From: SMWC01 sp963581225
Lineage (GTDB): Bacteria; Pseudomonadota; Gammaproteobacteria; Steroidobacterales; Rariloculaceae
Direction: 5' to 3'
Length of the DNA: 9,452 bases
Assembly (NCBI GenBank): GCA_963581225.1
Contig: CAUZMW010000087.1
Location: 1 to 9,452 of the forward strand
Shown here: positions 6,377-9,452 of the stretch, piece by piece
Numbering within the stretch: the first letter of the stretch is position 1
Layout: every line of letters begins with the position of its first letter
Program-made: the position numbers and the translations under genes
The notes under the pieces: model-generated
What the model was told of the DNA's origin: nothing
What the model saw: the letters and a program-made list of their open reading frames with translations, nothing else
Databases searched by the model: none

Positions 6377-6541
6377 ATGAGAACACTAGGAATTGCTTCG
6401 TTCTTCACGGGTGTTTTTTTTATTATCTTTTTTCTTGCTCTATTGGTTGTAGGTGATGTCGCATATGGACTTCTTCTTGTGGCGCTTTCATGTTGGGCGC
6501 TAGCCTTATTTCTCATTAAGGGCCAGAACAAGGCTCTCTAA
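6377..6541 (+). CDS. Small two-helix membrane protein, 54 residues, unknown function
   Basis: The frame runs from ATG 6377 to TAA 6539-6541. It encodes two hydrophobic segments, about residues 7-27 (FFTGVFFIIFFLALLVV) and 30-47 (YGLLLVALSCWALALFLI). They are joined by a short acidic turn (GD) and end in a basic tail KGQNKAL, the layout of a small inner-membrane protein. It starts 4 bases after the previous stop and could be cotranslated with it, although its own ribosome-binding site is poor (TAGG about 13 bases upstream). It sits in the low-GC region and ends 18 bases before the reductase start. A hydrophobic frame this clean is unlikely to be accidental, but short T-rich DNA encodes Phe/Leu easily, so some doubt remains. 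Confidence 0.5.
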   Translation: MRTLGIASFFTGVFFIIFFLALLVVGDVAYGLLLVALSCWALALFLIKGQNKAL

Positions 6542-6559
6542 TAACCGAACCGTTGGACG

Positions 6560-7513
6560 ATGATCACACGACGCGACTTGCTACAGTTCACTGCCTCCAC
6601 CGGTGCCGCTCTGACCCTGCCCGCACAGCTCCTACGTGCGCAGACACCCACGCCGATGATCACCCGCAGCATCCCTTCCTCCAGTGAGGCGCTGCCCGTC
6701 ATCGGACTGGGAGGTGCCGCCACCTTTGGTCGCCTCGCCGGGAGCGGTAACTTGAGCCCGCTGCGAGCGGTTTTGACCACCTTGCTCGGCAATGGCGGGA
6801 CGGTGTTCGATACGGCGGAAGCCTACGGGCCCTCCGAGGTGATCGCGGGGCGTCTGGCCCAGGAACTCGGGATCGAGGCACAGCTCTTCTGGTCCACGAA
6901 GGTTAACTCGGCAAAACCAGAATGGGGACCATCTTATCCAGATATCACCAGAGAGCAGATCCAAAACTCCTTTGATCGCATCGGAAAATCCCCGATTGAT
7001 CTCATGCAAATCCACAATATAGGGGATATAAAAACACAACTACCGATGATCCAAGAGTTAAAAGAAGAAGGGCGCGTTCGATATATCGGTATCACCTACG
7101 ACACACCCGACCGCAATGATGAGCTCATACAAGCTATGCGTGATGAAACTTTAGATTTCATTGGCATTGATTATGCAGTGGATAATCCGGCAGCTGCAGA
7201 AACAATTTTGCCGCTAGCACAAGATCAAGGTATTGCTACCATTATCTACCAACCATTCGGGCGAACAAGGCTATGGAGCCGCGTTGCTGGACGTGAAGTA
7301 CCAGAATGGGCGCAGGAATTTGATGCCAACAGTTGGGCACAATTCTTTCTCAAATATGTGATCGCACACCCTGCAGTAACCGTAGTCACACCCGCCACCA
7401 GCAAGCCCCTCAACCTTATCGACAACATCGCGGGCGGCACAGGCCGGCTGCCTGACGGCCCCATGCTCCGGCGAATGGAACAGTTTATAGCGACCTTGCC
7501 CGAGGCACGTTAG
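6560..7513 (+). CDS. Tat-exported aldo/keto reductase
   Basis: This is an NAD(P)H-dependent carbonyl reductase fold of 317 residues. The N-terminus is a twin-arginine signal (TRRDLLQF, R4-R5; alanine-rich stretch; cleavage near LRA-QTP at residue 27), so the folded, cofactor-loaded enzyme probably goes to the periplasm. The catalytic tetrad is complete: D84 and Y89 in FDTAEAYG, K114 in STK and H152 in QIHN. The C-terminal part has the typical VVTPATSKPLNLIDNI cofactor loop. Only a weak GGA precedes the ATG, but the signal peptide supports this start. It is oddly mosaic: bases 6601-6900 are 67% GC, 6901-7380 are 45% and 7381-7500 are about 63%, with the shift right at the STK motif. The fold is unambiguous; the substrate is unknown. 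The physiological direction in a periplasm poor in NAD(P)H is unclear. Confidence 0.9.
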   Translation: MITRRDLLQFTASTGAALTLPAQLLRAQTPTPMITRSIPSSSEALPVIGLGGAATFGRLAGSGNLSPLRAVLTTLLGNGGTVFDTAEAYGPSEVIAGRLAQELGIEAQLFWSTKVNSAKPEWGPSYPDITREQIQNSFDRIGKSPIDLMQIHNIGDIKTQLPMIQELKEEGRVRYIGITYDTPDRNDELIQAMRDETLDFIGIDYAVDNPAAAETILPLAQDQGIATIIYQPFGRTRLWSRVAGREVPEWAQEFDANSWAQFFLKYVIAHPAVTVVTPATSKPLNLIDNIAGGTGRLPDGPMLRRMEQFIATLPEAR

Positions 7514-7536
7514 AGCATGTGTCTTTGAGTGTAACC

Positions 7537-7621
7537 TTGAGTGTCCAGCCCTCCTGGACATGGGTGTCCACCCGCCCCTGACATGGGTGTCACCCCTTCC
7601 TGGATATAATGCCCCCTAAAC
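7537..7621 (+). repeat. Tandem 23-bp imperfect hairpin repeats with competing stem-loops
   Basis: Three units with exact 23-base spacing can be aligned at 7553, 7576 and 7599; the third is decayed. Unit 1 folds as GGACA-TGGG-TGTCC (7556-7569) and unit 2 as TGACA-TGGG-TGTCA (7579-7592), a compensatory G-C to T-A change in the outer pair. CTGGACA (7554-7560) can instead pair with TGTCCAG (7542-7548) in a 7-bp stem, so two structures compete. TTGAGTGT is also doubled at 7525 and 7537. No T-run follows, so this is not a classic terminator. The third unit creates TATAAT (7605-7610), but no fitting -35 is present. Confidence 0.6.
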
Positions 7622-7714
7622 AACACCTTATTCGCTCGTGAGATAGTGTTCGGTAAGAGTCAGGCCGATGCCTATCGGGCGGCTTATAACACCGCTAGGA
7701 TGAACGACAGGCGA

Positions 7715-7721
7715 AGAGGAG
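7715..7721 (+). promoter_or_regulatory. Shine-Dalgarno AGAGGAG shared by two start codons
   Basis: This lies 11 bases before ATG 7733, the start that gives a signal peptide, but only 4 bases before an out-of-frame ATG at 7726 that opens a 25-codon frame ending at 7803. It supports 7733 over the longer frame from 7646, whose start has no ribosome-binding site. Confidence 0.5.
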
Positions 7722-7732
7722 TTCAATGGCTT

Positions 7733-8869
7733 ATGAAACGAGAGATTACATCTACCACTGCCGTGATTTTGGTCGGGGCATTCGCTTTGCCTGCCGTGGT
7801 TAGCTGCCAAGAGACCGAAGCGCCGCCGGGAATCGAGCCCCTGTCGACGGACCTTTTCACAACGGACAACTTTTATCTGGATCGACAGCTCTGGACCGAC
7901 CCGCGGTACACGCGGTGCAACACACCCCGTCAGCTAACCGATATGTGGACCAATAACCGAGTTGGCGAGTGGGGTGATTGCGAACTCAATCGCAGCATTA
8001 CGGATATCGTGAGCCCCTATGACTACCAGACCGCGGGCGAGCACTATGCTGCGCTAATGGCACAAGCAGAGGCCGCGGGAGAGCCGACGATACGCTCTCG
8101 CGAGACACTGCCCGACTGGGATGGTTGGTATGTCCGCGCCGATAGAGATGAGCAGTGGACGCATGGCCGGAATCTTCAGACGTCAACGATGATCTCGCTG
8201 CTGACCCCTGAGTATCAGAAGCGAATGACTCAAATGAATTTTCACGAAGCGGTTAGCAACTCACCGCAGTGGAACGCGGCTTTTTGCTATCCAGAAGGGA
8301 TGATGCGCTGGTGGTCCGAGTTTGCGTTCCGCGAGATCGAAGTATTAGTGACGCAGAATCAAGTCCAGTTCCTGAGCAGTCTTGCGGACAATTTTGTCCG
8401 CAAGATCCTCGTCGGTCAGGAACACGTCGAGCAGGTTCCCCAATGGTATGGTGAGACGGTTGGATTCTGGGATGGGGACTCCCTGGTCGCTTGGACCGCT
8501 AACGTTCAGGGCTGGACGTTGTCACATTCCATGTTCGAGTTTAGTAACTCCCTTGAGATTATTGAGATCATTCGGCCGCGCGATAACGGTGACGGGTTGG
8601 TGGTCGAAGCGATATTCTACGATCCAGAAGCGTTCGAGCAGCCGCTGCATATCGTCACGCCATGGATGGCAGAAGCACGCATCCCCGACCCCGAAATGCG
8701 CTTTACATTCGTTGAATGCCAAGTGATGAGCCGAATAGTCAACGACTCCGAAGGTAGGCCAACGCAATTGACGTTTCTCGACGACGACTACATCGACTTC
8801 TTCGGCAGGCCATGGGCACAGAATTGGGAGGAGCACTTCGAGCAAGGTTGGGAGCAGCCAACCGAATGA
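7733..8869 (+). CDS. Secreted protein of unknown function with a WDGDSLV motif, probable lipoprotein
   Basis: The product has 378 residues. The start at 7733 gives a hydrophobic signal (about residues 9-24) ending in VVSC, a lipobox-like site with Cys25, although ordinary cleavage is also possible. I do not know its function. The central segment WYGETVGFWDGDSLVAWT (from residue 238) resembles the GxSxGxWEGDTLVVdT core I know from secreted hypothetical proteins often found beside DUF6152 genes. A charged N(G)DGLVVEAIFYDPEAF stretch follows, as in those proteins. Aromatic residues are frequent (MRWWSEFAFRE, FFGRPWAQNWEEHFEQGW), and there are several Cys. No catalytic motif of a known enzyme is recognisable. 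The DUF6152-family gene follows after 54 bases and is probably in the same operon. The family resemblance is from memory and the function is open. Confidence 0.8.
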   Translation: MKREITSTTAVILVGAFALPAVVSCQETEAPPGIEPLSTDLFTTDNFYLDRQLWTDPRYTRCNTPRQLTDMWTNNRVGEWGDCELNRSITDIVSPYDYQTAGEHYAALMAQAEAAGEPTIRSRETLPDWDGWYVRADRDEQWTHGRNLQTSTMISLLTPEYQKRMTQMNFHEAVSNSPQWNAAFCYPEGMMRWWSEFAFREIEVLVTQNQVQFLSSLADNFVRKILVGQEHVEQVPQWYGETVGFWDGDSLVAWTANVQGWTLSHSMFEFSNSLEIIEIIRPRDNGDGLVVEAIFYDPEAFEQPLHIVTPWMAEARIPDPEMRFTFVECQVMSRIVNDSEGRPTQLTFLDDDYIDFFGRPWAQNWEEHFEQGWEQPTE

Positions 8870-8923
8870 GCCTTCGGGATCACTGATACATTAGAGCCGA
8901 AAACTCGGTACGGTGGGTAAACC

Positions 8924-9394
8924 ATGAACTATCGAACGCTAAAGAACGTTGGGCTGATATCGCAAGTCCTGGGTCTTCTGCTGGCGAGTAGTCTGTCTGT
9001 TCCTGCCGCCGCGCATCACTCATTTGCCATGTATGATCGGGAGACGACGAGAACGATGACCGGGAAACTGACCCGATTCATTCCCGGCGCGAATCACGCA
9101 CAATTCATCTTTCAACTTGTCGATTCTGACGGCGAGTTGATGGTCTCCGAGAACGGTGAGCCCCTCCTGTGGGGTGTGGAGACTGGCCCGGCACGCGCGA
9201 TCGCTCGTGAGGGCATCACGGTAAAGAGTTTTCCGTTGGGCACCGTTCTGACCGTGACGCTCAACCCATTGCGGGACGGTAGGAATTTTGGTGCGCGCAT
9301 CGGAAACGCGCCTCTGATCAAGTGCGGCATGACACTGCCTGAAGGTGGGTGTACTGAGGAGACCGGAGAGGTTTTTCGAGGTGCAGAAAACTGA
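8924..9394 (+). CDS. DUF6152 family secreted protein
   Basis: This is a small exported protein of 156 residues. The signal peptide runs to about residue 30 (VLGLLLASSLSVPAAA), and HHSFAMYDRETTRTMTGKL follows, the hallmark opening of DUF6152 proteins. The later pattern (a WGVETGPAR-like strand, GxxxxSFPLGTVLTVTLNPLRDGRNFGA) matches the family's small beta-barrel-like layout. The function is not established in the family. Cleavage would leave His-His at, or one residue in from, the mature N-terminus, which could bind copper or nickel; that is inference. A GGTGGG at 8912-8917, 6 bases before the ATG, supports the start. It sits 54 bases behind the WDGDSLV protein gene, an arrangement I consider typical of this family. 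Two cysteines near the C-terminus (KCGM and GGCTEE) could form a disulfide. Confidence 0.85.
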   Translation: MNYRTLKNVGLISQVLGLLLASSLSVPAAAHHSFAMYDRETTRTMTGKLTRFIPGANHAQFIFQLVDSDGELMVSENGEPLLWGVETGPARAIAREGITVKSFPLGTVLTVTLNPLRDGRNFGARIGNAPLIKCGMTLPEGGCTEETGEVFRGAEN

Positions 9395-9452
9395 GTAGAG
9401 GTGAGACTCCAATTATTGCTCGCCTCCGACGCTGTTGCCAGCAGAGTGTCCG

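Noticed and set aside
6541..6560. GTTGGAC (6552-6558) as the GTTRRRY box of an integron attC site
   Set aside because: No RYYYAAC partner box occurs at the expected distance upstream, and no integrase is present.
7605..7610. Perfect TATAAT as a sigma-70 -10 box for the gene at 7733
   Set aside because: At 16-18 base spacing the upstream hexamers (CATGGG, ACATGG) do not resemble TTGACA; the nearest CTGACA is 21 bases away. The motif arises from decay of the third 23-bp repeat unit.
9395..9452. Start of another gene (GTG at 9401 or TTG at 9416, open to the window end)
   Set aside because: Only about 50 bases are visible, the start codons are weak and badly spaced from AGAGG, and two frames are open. 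There is nothing to support a coding call.
9447..9452. A third copy of the 15-bp repeat beginning TGTCCG at the window edge
   Set aside because: Only 6 bases match before the sequence ends, well within chance.
1..9452. CRISPR array, anti-phage system or complete transposon
   Set aside because: No regular spacer-repeat array, transposase, integrase, nuclease or helicase motif is visible in any frame.

Overview
The window looks like chromosomal DNA from a GC-rich, Gram-negative proteobacterium, most likely an environmental gammaproteobacterium. The taxonomic guess is an inference from the mix of families (Tat-exported molybdenum hydroxylase, PQQ dehydrogenase, DUF6152-type proteins) and is weak. 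Every supported gene is on the + strand. Nearly all have export signals, so the common theme is oxidative chemistry outside the cytoplasm.

Layout. (1) 1-2609: the end of a small [2Fe-2S] subunit and the complete large molybdopterin subunit of an isoquinoline-1-oxidoreductase-like (xanthine dehydrogenase family) enzyme, translationally coupled. (2) 2610-2770: an intergenic stretch holding a tRNA 5'-half-like sequence, a 12-bp perfect palindrome and a hairpin containing a 15-bp sequence that recurs at 5581. (3) 2771-5555: a heme-less PQQ-type quinoprotein dehydrogenase followed by a secreted B3-like metallo-beta-lactamase-fold hydrolase, probably one transcript. (4) 5556-6541: the second copy of the 15-bp repeat, a tRNA 3'-half-like sequence, then a stretch of accessory character; counted GC of 5941-6540 is 230/600 (38%). 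It holds a 134-codon gene of unknown function and a 54-residue two-helix membrane protein missed by ordinary length cutoffs. (5) 6560-7513: a Tat-exported aldo/keto reductase whose base composition switches abruptly inside the gene (67%, then 45%, then 63% GC). (6) 7514-7732: a tandem 23-bp hairpin repeat array. (7) 7733-9394: a secreted protein of unknown function paired with a DUF6152-family secreted protein.

How they may work together: the molybdenum hydroxylase, PQQ dehydrogenase and hydrolase could form a periplasmic route that oxidises an alcohol or aldehyde and opens an ester or lactone. No substrate can be read from the sequence. I see no clear new defence system, CRISPR array or complete mobile element. 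The most unusual items are the tRNA-like halves and shared repeat bracketing the dehydrogenase/hydrolase pair, the compositional mosaic inside the reductase gene, and the tandem hairpins with a compensatory base-pair change.
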